Of a stretch of 64,000 nucleotides of DNA, positions 17,571 through 26,826 are shown one piece after another. Below the pieces are notes generated by a model. The model saw only the letters and a list, made by a program, of their open reading frames with translations. It was not told where the DNA came from and did no database searches. Where the stretch lies: NCBI RefSeq assembly GCF_018687785.1, contig NZ_LTBL01000001.1:1417780-1481779 (forward strand). Direction: 5' to 3'. Within the stretch, counting starts at the first letter, position 1. Each line of letters starts with the position of its first letter. This stretch comes from Methanovulcanius yangii (GTDB taxonomy: Archaea > Halobacteriota > Methanomicrobia > Methanomicrobiales > Methanomicrobiaceae). The translations under genes and the position numbers were made by a program.

Positions 17571-18461
17571 TTATTTCCCGATTTTCAGGAGCATTTCTTC
17601 GAGACTGGGGTACCTCGATTCGATGCGTTTGACCGTCCCTCCCGCGCCTGCTATGAGGGCGGTGGCGGCATTGAGGGCGGACATATCCGCGGCCTCGGTG
17701 ACGTACTCCCCCGCGTCACGGGAGACCGCAAGTGCTTCCGGCAGAACTGATGCGTCGGGGACGGTGAACCGGATGTGGTAGCTGAACGTGCCGAACTTCG
17801 ACCGGAGTTCGTCCATCGTCCCGAAGGCAATCTCCCGACCCTTCCGGAGAATGAGAATCCGGTCGCAGATCTCCTCGACCTGCAGGAGGTTGTGGGCGGA
17901 GAGGAGGATCGTCCTTTCTTCCTCGTCCCGGAGTCGTGCCAGATACTCGATGATGTAGCGAGAGGTCATCGGGTCAAGCCCGGAGGTGGGTTCGTCATAG
18001 ATGAGGAGCGACGGATCGTGGATGAGTGAGCGCGCAATTGCCACCTTGCGCCGCATCCCCTTGGAGAGTTCGCCGATCTTCTTCCCGCCATGATCCAGCT
18101 GGAGTGAGCTCAGGAGGCGCTCCCCCCGATCGGCGATCGTTGCGCGGTCGAGATGGTAGAGTTCGCCGAAGAACGAGAGATAGGAATCGACGGTCATCGT
18201 GTCATAGAGGCGGGACTCTTCGGGGAGGTACCCCAGGGTCCTCCTCAGACTGACGGGATCGCGTACGACGTCGATACCATTTATGACAAGGGTTCCGGCG
18301 GTCGGCTGCATGAGCCCCGCCATGATCTTCAGGAGGGTCGTCTTCCCCGCTCCGTTATGCCCGATAATCCCGAATATGCCGGGTTCATCCGTCTCAAAAC
18401 TGACGCCGTCGAGCGCCCGGAATCCGTCATAGTCCTTGATGAGCCCTTCCGCACGTATCAT
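17571..18461 (-). CDS. ABC transporter ATP-binding protein
   Basis: This 296-residue nucleotide-binding subunit has Walker A GHNGAGKTTLLK (about 34-45), the signature LSKGMRRKVAIA and Walker B LLIYDEPTSGLDP. A C-terminal extension of about 80 residues is typical of ABC-2 exporter ATPases. It is divergent from two ABC-2-like permease genes 69 bases away, so the three probably form one exporter. The substrate cannot be read from the sequence. Confidence 0.94.
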   Translation of the reverse strand: MIRAEGLIKDYDGFRALDGVSFETDEPGIFGIIGHNGAGKTTLLKIMAGLMQPTAGTLVINGIDVVRDPVSLRRTLGYLPEESRLYDTMTVDSYLSFFGELYHLDRATIADRGERLLSSLQLDHGGKKIGELSKGMRRKVAIARSLIHDPSLLIYDEPTSGLDPMTSRYIIEYLARLRDEEERTILLSAHNLLQVEEICDRILILRKGREIAFGTMDELRSKFGTFSYHIRFTVPDASVLPEALAVSRDAGEYVTEAADMSALNAATALIAGAGGTVKRIESRYPSLEEMLLKIGK

Positions 18462-18530
18462 CCAATCAGGCAGAGGTTTGTATTCATCATTATAAATCTT
18501 AATGTATCATTACCTGCCACCTCTGATTAC

Positions 18531-20339
18531 GTGAGGGGGGCGGCGGCGAGAGACATCCTTTCCATCGGCAGATGGGAAGTGCGGCGTACGGCGACATCGA
18601 TGTCACGCGAGGTGGTACCGGTAGCCATCCTCCTCTTTGTCCTTTTGATCTTTGCCACCGGATATGTCCAGCAGACCGGTATGCATCTGCAGGACGGGAT
18701 GTTTACGGCGGGAACCGACTCCCCCGAGGTGGCCTCCCTCCTCTCATCCGATCCCCGCTTCGTGGCCTTCCTCTCTTCCGACGAGACCCTCCTGCAGGCG
18801 GCAGACCCCGATCTGCTGTTCACCCGCGGAGCCCTCTCGGTGGCGGAGACGGACAAGGGTTCGGCAGCGGCAAATGCCATACAGACCGACTATGTCTCCT
18901 ACCTCACCGCTGTCTATAACCGCGAGGGGGACCTGTTCGCTGCCTATCCCCTCTGGATCGATCTGCAATACGTCGAAAGCGAACTCGACTTTACGGCTAC
19001 CCAGTCGGGGCAGCAGATCGGCAGCCTCCGGCGCATGGGTGCGAGTCTCATCCCGGACCGGCCGGTGGTGGAACTCCCCACCCCTTCGCCCGAACTTGGT
19101 GCATCAAAAGAAGAACTCCGGGCGGCACTTGTTGCGTCCGAGGGTGATGAGAGTGCGGTCGCCCGGTATACCGACACCCTTTCCTCCGGACCGGACCTCG
19201 GGGACTATGCAACTCCCTCCCAGATCACCCCCTCCCTTCCCTTCGACGCAATCGTTCTCATATTCGTCTTCATCTTCCCCCTGTACTTCACCTCGCAATT
19301 TTTCATGATGAGTATCATGAACGAGCGAATCGACCGAAGAGGTGAGATCCTCCTTTCGACTCCTGCCCGGCCATGGGTGGTCATCGCCGGAAAGATGCTC
19401 CCTTATCTCGTGCTGATGGTGGCGGTCACGGCCATCCTCACCATCCATACCGGGGCGACATTTGCCGTCATCGTCGCCCTCGTCCCCGTCATCTTCTTCT
19501 TCCTCGCGGGTGCCCTCCTCATCGGAATGACATCGCGCAGCTTCAAGGAGCTCTCCTTCATCTCGATATTCTTCTCGACGATTGCCACCTCCTATCTCTT
19601 CTTCCCGAGCATCTTTGCCCATATCCACGTCATCTCCCTCATATCCCCCCTCACCCTCGTCATCTACGATCTGGAGGGTGGGGGATTCACTCTCGGCGAC
19701 TACTTCTACTCCACCTTCCTCTTCTGGGCAACGAGCGCCATCATATTCGCGATCTGCATTGTAAATTTCCGTGAGGAACGCCTCTTCAGCCTTCACCCGC
19801 TGAGAATGAAGATGAGGGAATACGTAGCGGCACTCATTCCGGCCTCGCATCCCTTCGCGGCACTATTCGGGCTGACCATCTGTACCATCCCCTTCGTGCT
19901 CATGGCCCAGATGATGGGGCTTGTCGTTCTCTTCAATCTCCCATTGCCGCTCTCCCTCGTGCTGCTGGTCGTTATCGCGGCATTCATCGAGGAATGGGCA
20001 AAGTCAGTGGGCATCTTTGCCGTGTACAGCCGGCGGCCGTCATTCCTGACATGGAAAAACCTCATTCTCTGCTGTCTTGCGGTGATGGCGGGATTTTTCA
20101 TTGGGGAAAAACTGCTCCTCTTTGCAACCCTTGCCCAGATCTCCGAATCACTCTTCGGAGCGGCACTCTTCTCGAGTCTTCACGTTCTCTGGCTCCCCCT
20201 TACTCTCCACTTTACGGGAGCATTTGTCGTGACCGCCATCCTGAAGGTCGCCGGACCGCGGTCGTACCCTGTGGCTCTTCTGGGCGGGACAGCCGTGCAC
20301 AGCATCTATAACCTCTTCATCCTCACCGGGGGGATCTGA
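18531..20339 (+). CDS. ABC-2 permease fused to a PrsW-like intramembrane protease domain
   Basis: The product is about 602 residues. The N-terminal part starts like ABC-2/NatB-type permeases (a cytoplasmic RWEVRR segment, one membrane helix, a large external domain, then a cluster of helices). From about residue 430 a second helical domain carries PrsW-type motifs: EEWAK (487-491), a GFFIGEK segment, HVLWLPLTLH (H551, H560) and VHSIYNL (H590). PrsW is a membrane protease that trims signalling proteins. I choose the GTG at 18531 because a TATAAAT lies at 18491-18497; the longer frame runs through the divergent ATPase gene. It is followed 2 bases later by a second permease. Confidence 0.82.
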   Translation: MRGAAARDILSIGRWEVRRTATSMSREVVPVAILLFVLLIFATGYVQQTGMHLQDGMFTAGTDSPEVASLLSSDPRFVAFLSSDETLLQAADPDLLFTRGALSVAETDKGSAAANAIQTDYVSYLTAVYNREGDLFAAYPLWIDLQYVESELDFTATQSGQQIGSLRRMGASLIPDRPVVELPTPSPELGASKEELRAALVASEGDESAVARYTDTLSSGPDLGDYATPSQITPSLPFDAIVLIFVFIFPLYFTSQFFMMSIMNERIDRRGEILLSTPARPWVVIAGKMLPYLVLMVAVTAILTIHTGATFAVIVALVPVIFFFLAGALLIGMTSRSFKELSFISIFFSTIATSYLFFPSIFAHIHVISLISPLTLVIYDLEGGGFTLGDYFYSTFLFWATSAIIFAICIVNFREERLFSLHPLRMKMREYVAALIPASHPFAALFGLTICTIPFVLMAQMMGLVVLFNLPLPLSLVLLVVIAAFIEEWAKSVGIFAVYSRRPSFLTWKNLILCCLAVMAGFFIGEKLLLFATLAQISESLFGAALFSSLHVLWLPLTLHFTGAFVVTAILKVAGPRSYPVALLGGTAVHSIYNLFILTGGI

Positions 20340-20341
20340 CC

Positions 20342-21424
20342 ATGGGATGGCACCATGTGGGAACGATCGCAAAAAAAGAGATCCGCTCGCTCGGAACGGA
20401 GAAGACGATCGTCTTTGCCATTCTTCTCCAGATTTTCATCGCCATGTTCTCCTCGTTTTTACTGGTGGGTCTGGCGGCGATGTATGACCCCGATGCACTC
20501 GCGGAGTACTCGACGACCCGTGACCCCATCGCCTACACGGGGACCGCTTCGCCGCTTCTCAATCAACTGAAGGAGGAAGGGGACTTCAGGGTCTACGAGA
20601 TGGATTTTTCCACCGCCATCGCAGCCCTCGAGGAACGGAAGATCTCCGCAGTGGTATGGGTCCCCGATACGGCGCCCGATGCCGAACAGCCGATCAAGAT
20701 CACCCTCTATACCATTCAAAACGATATCCGGTCATCCGTCGTCAATACAAAACTCAAGGATGTCTTTCTCGCATATGAGGCAGACCTGAGGGAAGTCCGG
20801 GGGGACCGGCTGACCGCACCACCGGTCGATCTCGGTCTTCCGAACGAAGCCCCGCGGACGAACTTCTTCGAGTTTGTCTATGGCCTTCTCATCCCCCTCC
20901 TGATCTTCATGCCCGCCATCATCTCCGCCGCCCTTATCATCGACTTCATCACCGAGGAATTCCAGCACAATACCATCGAGACCCTGATCTCCACCCCCGC
21001 ATCCTTTTCCGACATGGTCTGGGGAAAGGTGCTTGCCTGCTTCGTGATTGTGCCCGTACAGTCAGGAGCATGGCTTATCCTTCTTATGGCAAATGGCATT
21101 GCAATCCAGGGAACGATGCCCATTCTCCTGCATGTCAGTGCCGGCGCCCTCGGCATGATCCTCCTCTCCGCATTTTGTGCCCTCCATTACCGGGAGCGGA
21201 CGAATGCCCAGTTCATCTTCTCGACGGCACTTGTGGTCGTCATCATGGCGGCCCTTGCCCTCCCCGGCAATCCCGCCAACCTCATCGTCCGCCTCTCGGT
21301 CGGTGCCGCGGGCCCTGCCCACTGGCTCGTCCTCGGGGGAATGGCCGTCCTGCTCATCATGGCGATCGCCGTCCTCGACAGGTATGCCCGGAAGGTCGGG
21401 AGGGATTATACCGGCGGTCGGTGA
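20342..21424 (+). CDS. ABC-2 type permease
   Basis: This 360-residue membrane protein has an N-terminal helix, an extracytoplasmic domain (about 45-180) and five or six further helices. The segment EEFQHNTIETLISTPAS is typical of ABC-2 exporter permeases, where it contacts the ATPase. It begins 2 bases after the preceding permease, so the two are co-transcribed and probably form a heterodimer served by the divergent ATPase. Confidence 0.88.
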   Translation: MGWHHVGTIAKKEIRSLGTEKTIVFAILLQIFIAMFSSFLLVGLAAMYDPDALAEYSTTRDPIAYTGTASPLLNQLKEEGDFRVYEMDFSTAIAALEERKISAVVWVPDTAPDAEQPIKITLYTIQNDIRSSVVNTKLKDVFLAYEADLREVRGDRLTAPPVDLGLPNEAPRTNFFEFVYGLLIPLLIFMPAIISAALIIDFITEEFQHNTIETLISTPASFSDMVWGKVLACFVIVPVQSGAWLILLMANGIAIQGTMPILLHVSAGALGMILLSAFCALHYRERTNAQFIFSTALVVVIMAALALPGNPANLIVRLSVGAAGPAHWLVLGGMAVLLIMAIAVLDRYARKVGRDYTGGR

Positions 21425-21488
21425 ATGCAAATCCCCGGAGACTCACAAACGCTTTTATACTATTCTGCGGCAGGGAGGACTGATCAGC

Positions 21489-22841
21489 ATGAAAACGTAT
21501 GCATGGTTCCTGATAGCCCTCCTTCTTTGTGCTGCCGCCCTTGTTTCGCCGTCCATGGCACAGGGGGCTTCACAGCCGATCCAGGGATACGCCTGGTATG
21601 ACATCTACACGAACGTGGATGTGGCGAGCATCTACTTCGACGGGATCTACCAGGGACAGACAGCAAACGGGTACCTCTCGGTGGAGGTTCCCGTCCCCTC
21701 ATCCTACAGCACGGTGACCGCCCGGCGCGGCGGATACAACAGTGCCTCAGCCTCCCTCCCCTATCCGGTGATGGACAAACGGTATTCGGTCAGCCTTACT
21801 CTCTCCCCGCTCGTCCCCTCATACGGGTGGCTCAATGTCAATTCCGTCCCGTCAGGGGCATCGGTATATGTCGACAGCAGCTACCGGGGGCGTACACCCC
21901 AGACGATACAGCTCAACCATGACTCCTATTACCTGAGCGTCGAAAAGGACGGTTATTATTCGTACCAGACGACGGTCTATGTCTACGCAGGCCAGACCAC
22001 CTATGTGAGCCCCACCCTCAGTGAAAAACCGGTCTACGGGACACTCTCGGTGACCACCTCTCCCTCCGGTGCCTATGTCTACGTGGACGGAACCTACAAG
22101 GGGGTCACCCCGGCGATGGTCGGCGGTCTCACCGAGGGGTCGCATTTCATTGAGCTGACAAAATCGGGGTACCAGGACTGGACGGGGACGGCCAGAATCT
22201 ATGCGAAACAGACGACCTATATGAGCCAGGTACTCACACCTGTCAGTGCTCCGACGACCGGAGCCATCGCGGTGACATCCAACCCCTCCTATGCATCGGT
22301 CTATCTCGACGGGGGATACCAGGGGCAGACCGAACCGGGCTCCCCGTTCATCATCAGCGGGGTTTCCCCGGGGACCCGCACGGTGATGGTCCGGCTGACA
22401 GGATACGAGGACTCGATGAGCCAGGTGACGGTGAACTCGGGACAGACCACCACCGTGGAGGCACAACTCGTGCCTGCCACGACCGGGGACGGCACACTTT
22501 CCATCTCCTCCTCGCCGACGGGGGCGGACGTCTATATCGACAATGCCAAACGCGGCATCGCCCCGGTGACGATCGACGGGATGGCACCAGGGACCTATGC
22601 CATCAGCCTCCGGCTTCCGGGATACAGTGACTGGTCAGGAGAGGCTGTCGTGAATGCCGGAGCAACCTCATATGTGTCGGGGACCCTTTCACCCCTTCCG
22701 GCAGAGACCCCTGCATCAACCCTCATGGCAGCATTCGCTCTTGCCCTCCTCGGGGGATCTTCATCTGTGCCCGCCGTCGGAATTCCTGAACCTTTTTTTT
22801 TCTTTGCCATTTCAAGAATCCTTATCATCCCCGGATATTAA
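21489..22841 (+). CDS. PEGA-repeat surface protein with an apparent C-terminal frameshift
   Basis: The frame encodes 450 residues: a signal peptide (about 1-25) and five to six tandem PEGA-like domains of about 75 residues, marked by SGASVYVDSSYRG, SGAYVYVDGTYKG and TGADVYIDNAKRG. PEGA domains are extracellular beta-sandwiches found in archaeal surface proteins. After ALALLGG at 22752-22756 the frame continues into non-homologous sequence ending at 22841. One extra G in that five-G run would instead give GGIFICARRRNS then TGA at 22787-22789. That forms a hydrophobic anchor with an RRR end like the neighbouring paralogue, followed directly by a T-run. Confidence 0.85.
   Translation: MKTYAWFLIALLLCAAALVSPSMAQGASQPIQGYAWYDIYTNVDVASIYFDGIYQGQTANGYLSVEVPVPSSYSTVTARRGGYNSASASLPYPVMDKRYSVSLTLSPLVPSYGWLNVNSVPSGASVYVDSSYRGRTPQTIQLNHDSYYLSVEKDGYYSYQTTVYVYAGQTTYVSPTLSEKPVYGTLSVTTSPSGAYVYVDGTYKGVTPAMVGGLTEGSHFIELTKSGYQDWTGTARIYAKQTTYMSQVLTPVSAPTTGAIAVTSNPSYASVYLDGGYQGQTEPGSPFIISGVSPGTRTVMVRLTGYEDSMSQVTVNSGQTTTVEAQLVPATTGDGTLSISSSPTGADVYIDNAKRGIAPVTIDGMAPGTYAISLRLPGYSDWSGEAVVNAGATSYVSGTLSPLPAETPASTLMAAFALALLGGSSSVPAVGIPEPFFFFAISRILIIPGY
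22791..22805 (+). terminator. T-run terminator after PEGA gene
   Basis: Nine consecutive T residues, then C and three more T, begin 4 bases after the out-of-frame TGA at 22787-22789. This lies inside the currently read frame, which supports the view that the authentic stop is at 22789. Confidence 0.6.
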
Positions 22842-22912
22842 TCGGGAATTATTTCGTCAGCCTTAATCGACCGATTCTGGCCAGAATGGAAGAATGATAA
22901 ATTTTTCAGCAA

Positions 22913-22923
22913 TTATTTATATG
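22913..22923 (+). promoter_or_regulatory. TATA-like element for second PEGA gene
   Basis: ATTTATATG lies about 25 bases before the ATG at 22942, the spacing expected for a leaderless transcript. This decides against the ATG at 22894. Confidence 0.5.
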
Positions 22924-22941
22924 CACAGCAATAATTCCACT

Positions 22942-24255
22942 ATGATTCATATGAACTACAGTATTCCTGCAGCTGCAATGGCTCTGCTTCTCCTCTGTGC
23001 GGCAGTGCCTTCGGCAATGTGCGCCGGTACCATCGGCGGAGATGAAGGATGGTATGACATCCATACAAACGTGGACGGCGCTGCCATCTATTTCGACGGC
23101 GAATACAAGGGCGAAACTACCGGCGGCATTCTGAGTGTTGCCGTCTACTCGACGGCGACGCCGTACAGCACCGTTACCGCCTCCAAGAACGGCTACAGTT
23201 CTGCATCCGCAAATCTTCCCACCATGCCCGGCGCGGGTGAACACCAGTCGGTCTACCTGACCCTGAACCCCATCCAGCCAACGACCGGCGCCATCAGGAT
23301 CAGTTCCTCCCCGAGCGGTGCCGACGTCTACATCGACGGCGTCTACAAGGGTACGACCACCGAGACGGTGAGCGGCCTTTCGGCAGGCAGCCACGACCTG
23401 CGCCTGAAGTACCCCGGCTACAATGACTACTACGACACCATCACCATCACCGCTGGACAGACGGTGACCACCCAGGCGGTCCTCAAGGCACAGGCGACCT
23501 ACGGCACCATCTCGGTGACCACCACACCTTCCAATGCGCAGGTGTATATCGACGGTGACTACAAGGGCACCTCTCCCCGGACCGTCGGCGGCCTCTCCCA
23601 GGGCGCTCACATCCTCGAGATCACGATGCCCGGATACGAGGAGTGGTCCAACCAATTCAATATCCACTCCAATCAGGTCACCTACGTGACCGCGACCCTG
23701 AAGGCGATCCCCAACCCTACGACAGGAACGGTCTCGATCACCTCCAACCCGGCTTATGCGTCGGTCTACCTTGACGGCGTCTACCATGGACAGACCGAAC
23801 CCGGCACACCGCTCGTCATCAACGGCGTCACCGCAGGCACCCACACGGTGAAGGTGACCCTTGCCGGCTATCAGGACTCCGTCACCTCGGTGACCGTCAA
23901 CTCCGGACAGACCTCGACGGTGACCGCAAACCTGCAGGGCGGTGCGACCGGCAACGGCGCCATCGATGTCACCTCGTCTCCCACCGGTGCAACGGTGTAC
24001 CTTAACAACGTCAACAAGGGCATAACCCCGGTCACCCTTACGGACCTTACTCCCGGCAGCTACACGGTGACCCTCAAGCTCTCCGGGTATACCGATTATT
24101 CCAGCACGGTCGAAGTGAATTCCGGTGCGACGTCCTATGTCTCGGCAAGCCTCTCCCCCACGAGCACTCCGACCCAGTCCCCGGTTCCGGTCTTCGGCCT
24201 TCTGGCCGGTCTCGGCATCGCAGGGCTCCTCGCTGCATCTCGCCGCAGGGACTAA
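22942..24255 (+). CDS. PEGA-repeat surface protein
   Basis: The 437-residue product has a signal peptide (about 1-27) and five PEGA-like domains with SGADVYIDGVYKG, SNAQVYIDGDYKG, AYASVYLDGVYHG and TGATVYLNNVNKG motifs. A Thr/Pro-rich linker leads to a C-terminal hydrophobic helix ending in RRRD, typical of cell-surface-anchored archaeal proteins. It is a close paralogue of the gene just upstream, sharing domain order. The start at 22942 fits an upstream TATA box; ATG 22951 is an alternative. The function is presumably structural or adhesive. Confidence 0.88.
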   Translation: MIHMNYSIPAAAMALLLLCAAVPSAMCAGTIGGDEGWYDIHTNVDGAAIYFDGEYKGETTGGILSVAVYSTATPYSTVTASKNGYSSASANLPTMPGAGEHQSVYLTLNPIQPTTGAIRISSSPSGADVYIDGVYKGTTTETVSGLSAGSHDLRLKYPGYNDYYDTITITAGQTVTTQAVLKAQATYGTISVTTTPSNAQVYIDGDYKGTSPRTVGGLSQGAHILEITMPGYEEWSNQFNIHSNQVTYVTATLKAIPNPTTGTVSITSNPAYASVYLDGVYHGQTEPGTPLVINGVTAGTHTVKVTLAGYQDSVTSVTVNSGQTSTVTANLQGGATGNGAIDVTSSPTGATVYLNNVNKGITPVTLTDLTPGSYTVTLKLSGYTDYSSTVEVNSGATSYVSASLSPTSTPTQSPVPVFGLLAGLGIAGLLAASRRRD

Positions 24256-24387
24256 AACCACCAATCATTTTTACATAAATTTCTCCAGCCGGATACCCCC
24301 GTGACTTTGAGGGCGAACCGGTCAGGGTGGATGTTCCCGTTCCCGATGGATCGCTTATATGCCTCTGCCATCACAACAATAGAGTAT

Positions 24388-25701
24388 ATGAGAGTCACCG
24401 TCATCTCGCCGGATATGCACACCTACGGGGCGATGCTCATCGGGGGCGTGCTTCGTGACGCAGGATATGAGGTCGAACTGAGAAGAGAACTTGCCGCCGA
24501 CCCGGACAGCACCGTTCTCCTCTCCCTCTACTCCACCCAGCACCTGATGAACCCGGGCATCAAGGCATTTGTCGCCGGCCACCGGGAGAGGGGCGGTGCC
24601 GTCTATGTGGGCGGACCCGTCTCCGCCGCACCGGATATCGTGCTCGGCGAACTCTCCCCCGATGCGGTCTGCGTCGGCGAGGGCGAGGAGACGGTGCTCC
24701 GGCTACTGGCGGAAGGTCCGCATGAGGGCATCCCCGGATGTGCATGGATGGAGGCGGATGAGATGCGCTTCACCGGCCCCGCCCCCCCGGCGTCCGTGCA
24801 CCGCCCCCTGCCCTTCATACCTCCCGGTATCGGCAGCCAGGACATCCGCGGGGCGTCGGCCTATATCGAGAGTCACCGCGGGTGCATCGGCGCCTGCACC
24901 TTCTGTCAGGTACCCCGCTTCTTCGGGCGGGAGGTCCGCAGCCGCGATTTGGAGGACGTGCTCGCCGAGGTGCAGGCGTTCAAAGATGCCGGAGCAAAGC
25001 GTCTCTCGGTCTCCGGCGGCACCGGGTCGCTCTACTGCTGCGGTCCCGGCGGGGCGGTGAACGACGATGCCTTCGCCGCCCTTCTGGAGGGGATGGCGGA
25101 GATCATGGGTCCGAAGAACATCTCATCTCCGGACATCCGGGTGGACTGCATCTCCGACACGGTCCTCGATGCCATCCGCGACTATACAATCGGCTGGGTC
25201 TTCTTCGGGCTCGAATCCGGAAGCGACCGCATCCTGCGCCTGATGGGGAAGGGCGTGACCGCCGACGATGCGGGCAGAGGTGTGGAGGCCTGCCGCGAAC
25301 ACGGACTGAAGGTCGCAGGGAGCTTCATCGTCGGATACCCGACGGAAACGGAGGAGGAGTACGAGGAGACGAAGGACTTCATTACGATGTACGGGCTCGA
25401 CGATGTCTTCGTTTCCATCGCAGAGCCCATCCCCTCGACGCCGCTTGCCGATCTCGTCCTGCGGACGCCCCGGGAGGAGAACCCCGTGTACAGGCCACAT
25501 GAAGGGGAATACCGATCCCTTCACCTGACCGAGGCCGAGGCACGCTCCTTCGACCTTCAGCAGCACGCGGACCTCTTCAAGCCCGGCCTGCACGTGGTCA
25601 CCGACGAGGTCTTCTCCGCCTATCTCGCGGGGGTCCGGAAGGACGGCGAGGATGTCCGGCGGGTGACCGAACTGCTCTTCTCCTATTACGGCCGAAAATA
25701 G
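24388..25701 (+). CDS. B12-binding radical SAM protein (possible MCR glutamine methyltransferase)
   Basis: This 437-residue enzyme starts MRVTVISPDMHTYGAMLIGG and has an N-terminal B12-binding-like domain (about 1-115). A canonical radical SAM C166-x3-C170-x2-C173 cluster follows in HRGCIGACTFCQVPRFFGRE, then SGGTGSLY and the GLESGSDRILRLMGKG segment. Methanogens use B12-dependent radical SAM enzymes to methylate methyl-coenzyme M reductase, and one such enzyme (MgmA) modifies a glutamine. This gene could be that or the related MJ_1487-type family; I cannot decide from memory. A CTTATATG TATA-like site lies near 24354. Confidence 0.85.
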   Translation: MRVTVISPDMHTYGAMLIGGVLRDAGYEVELRRELAADPDSTVLLSLYSTQHLMNPGIKAFVAGHRERGGAVYVGGPVSAAPDIVLGELSPDAVCVGEGEETVLRLLAEGPHEGIPGCAWMEADEMRFTGPAPPASVHRPLPFIPPGIGSQDIRGASAYIESHRGCIGACTFCQVPRFFGREVRSRDLEDVLAEVQAFKDAGAKRLSVSGGTGSLYCCGPGGAVNDDAFAALLEGMAEIMGPKNISSPDIRVDCISDTVLDAIRDYTIGWVFFGLESGSDRILRLMGKGVTADDAGRGVEACREHGLKVAGSFIVGYPTETEEEYEETKDFITMYGLDDVFVSIAEPIPSTPLADLVLRTPREENPVYRPHEGEYRSLHLTEAEARSFDLQQHADLFKPGLHVVTDEVFSAYLAGVRKDGEDVRRVTELLFSYYGRK

Positions 25702-25750
25702 GACCTCATCCGATCTTTTATTATGCCGGAGGACTGATCCTCAGGCTGGT

Positions 25751-26539
25751 ATGGCATGCAGGTACTTTACGGTGGACGCCTTCACCTCCCGGCCGTTTAC
25801 CGGCAATCCCGCAGGGGTCTGCCTGATTGAGGGGGAGGTCTCGCCGGACTGGATGCAGGCGGTCGCCGGTGAGATGCGGCACTCGGAGACGGCATTTGTC
25901 CGTCGTTCGGGTACCGGGTGGGAGATCCGGTGGTTCACCCCCACGATGGAGGTCGACCTCTGCGGGCATGCCACCTGTGCGGCGGCACATGTTCTCGTCG
26001 AGGAGGGTGAAGAGGAGGAAGGAGCGATCGTCTCCTTCTCGTCTGCCGGCGGCGACCTTGAAGCGGTGGTGGATGCGGGCACGGTGACACTCACCTTCCC
26101 CGCCCTTCCCGCCGAGGCGGCCCCGGTGCCTGCAGGGCTCGAGGCGGCCCTCGGCGTTCCGGTGGAGGACTTCCGGGTGAGCACCTACGACTGGCTGGTG
26201 CGTACCGGCGGCGCCATCCTCGTCGAGGGGGCGGCACCCGACATGAAGGCGCTGGAGGGCTTCCCCGCCCGCGGCATCATTCTCACCGCCGCATCCGACG
26301 GCGGACGGTATGACATCATCTCCCGGTTCTTTGCGCCGGCGGCGGGCATTCCCGAAGACCCGGTGACGGGATCGGCCCACTGCGTTCTCGGCCCCTACTG
26401 GCAGCACCTGACGGGACGTGATCACTTACAGGCCTTCCAGGCGTCCAAGCGGGGCGGGGAGATAATGGTGACGGTGGACGGCGACGAGGTGCTTCTTACC
26501 GGACGGGCGGTGACGGTGCTGCGGGGGATGCTGGAGTGA
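25751..26539 (+). CDS. PhzF-family isomerase
   Basis: This 262-residue protein begins MACRYFTVDAFTSRPFTGNP, the hallmark N-terminus of PhzF/diaminopimelate-epimerase-fold proteins. It contains the RHSETAFVRR region with the catalytic-type Glu and LCGHATCAAAHVL. The C-terminal PEDPVTGSAHCVLGPYW motif is also diagnostic. PhzF proteins act as isomerases; outside phenazine clusters, as here, the substrate is unknown. It is preceded by the radical SAM gene (50-base gap). Confidence 0.92.
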   Translation: MACRYFTVDAFTSRPFTGNPAGVCLIEGEVSPDWMQAVAGEMRHSETAFVRRSGTGWEIRWFTPTMEVDLCGHATCAAAHVLVEEGEEEEGAIVSFSSAGGDLEAVVDAGTVTLTFPALPAEAAPVPAGLEAALGVPVEDFRVSTYDWLVRTGGAILVEGAAPDMKALEGFPARGIILTAASDGGRYDIISRFFAPAAGIPEDPVTGSAHCVLGPYWQHLTGRDHLQAFQASKRGGEIMVTVDGDEVLLTGRAVTVLRGMLE

Positions 26540-26616
26540 GAATGCGTTCATCAGACCCATGCCGCGAACACAGCGCTTAAGATAATTCGACAACGATTCA
26601 TGAAACAGGTGAGGGC

Positions 26617-26712
26617 ATGAGATGTAACTTTGTGGAGAAGAGGGGCTATCGACCCATCATTTATGGCATTGCGACGATTGTTGCGATTGTTGTTTTCATG
26701 TGTCTTCTGTAG
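26617..26712 (+). CDS. Candidate 31-residue single-helix membrane peptide
   Basis: ATG at 26617 follows AGGTGAGGGC, a good ribosome binding site. The frame encodes a short basic N-terminus (MRCNFVEKRGYRP) and one hydrophobic helix (IIYGIATIVAIVVFMCLL), then TAG. The layout is that of a type II single-pass microprotein. It occupies an otherwise empty gap between the PhzF gene and the thioredoxin-like gene. Chance cannot be excluded at this length. Confidence 0.45.
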   Translation: MRCNFVEKRGYRPIIYGIATIVAIVVFMCLL

Positions 26713-26826
26713 ACGATGTGTCCGGGCGAAAGCCATACCGGAAGAGGGGAGCCTTTTCCCAGGAGGACGGTATGGTTCAGGACGAAATCTCTTTTTAAAA
26801 AATAGGTATGGCTGATCGGATCTATC

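Noticed and set aside
18153-18530. Upstream extension of the permease frame
   Set aside because: It runs antisense through the ABC ATPase gene and across the shared promoter; the start at 18531 fits the family N-terminus and TATA spacing.
22906-24264. 452-codon minus-strand frame
   Set aside because: Mirror of the PEGA repeats; the plus-strand product has a signal peptide and known domains.
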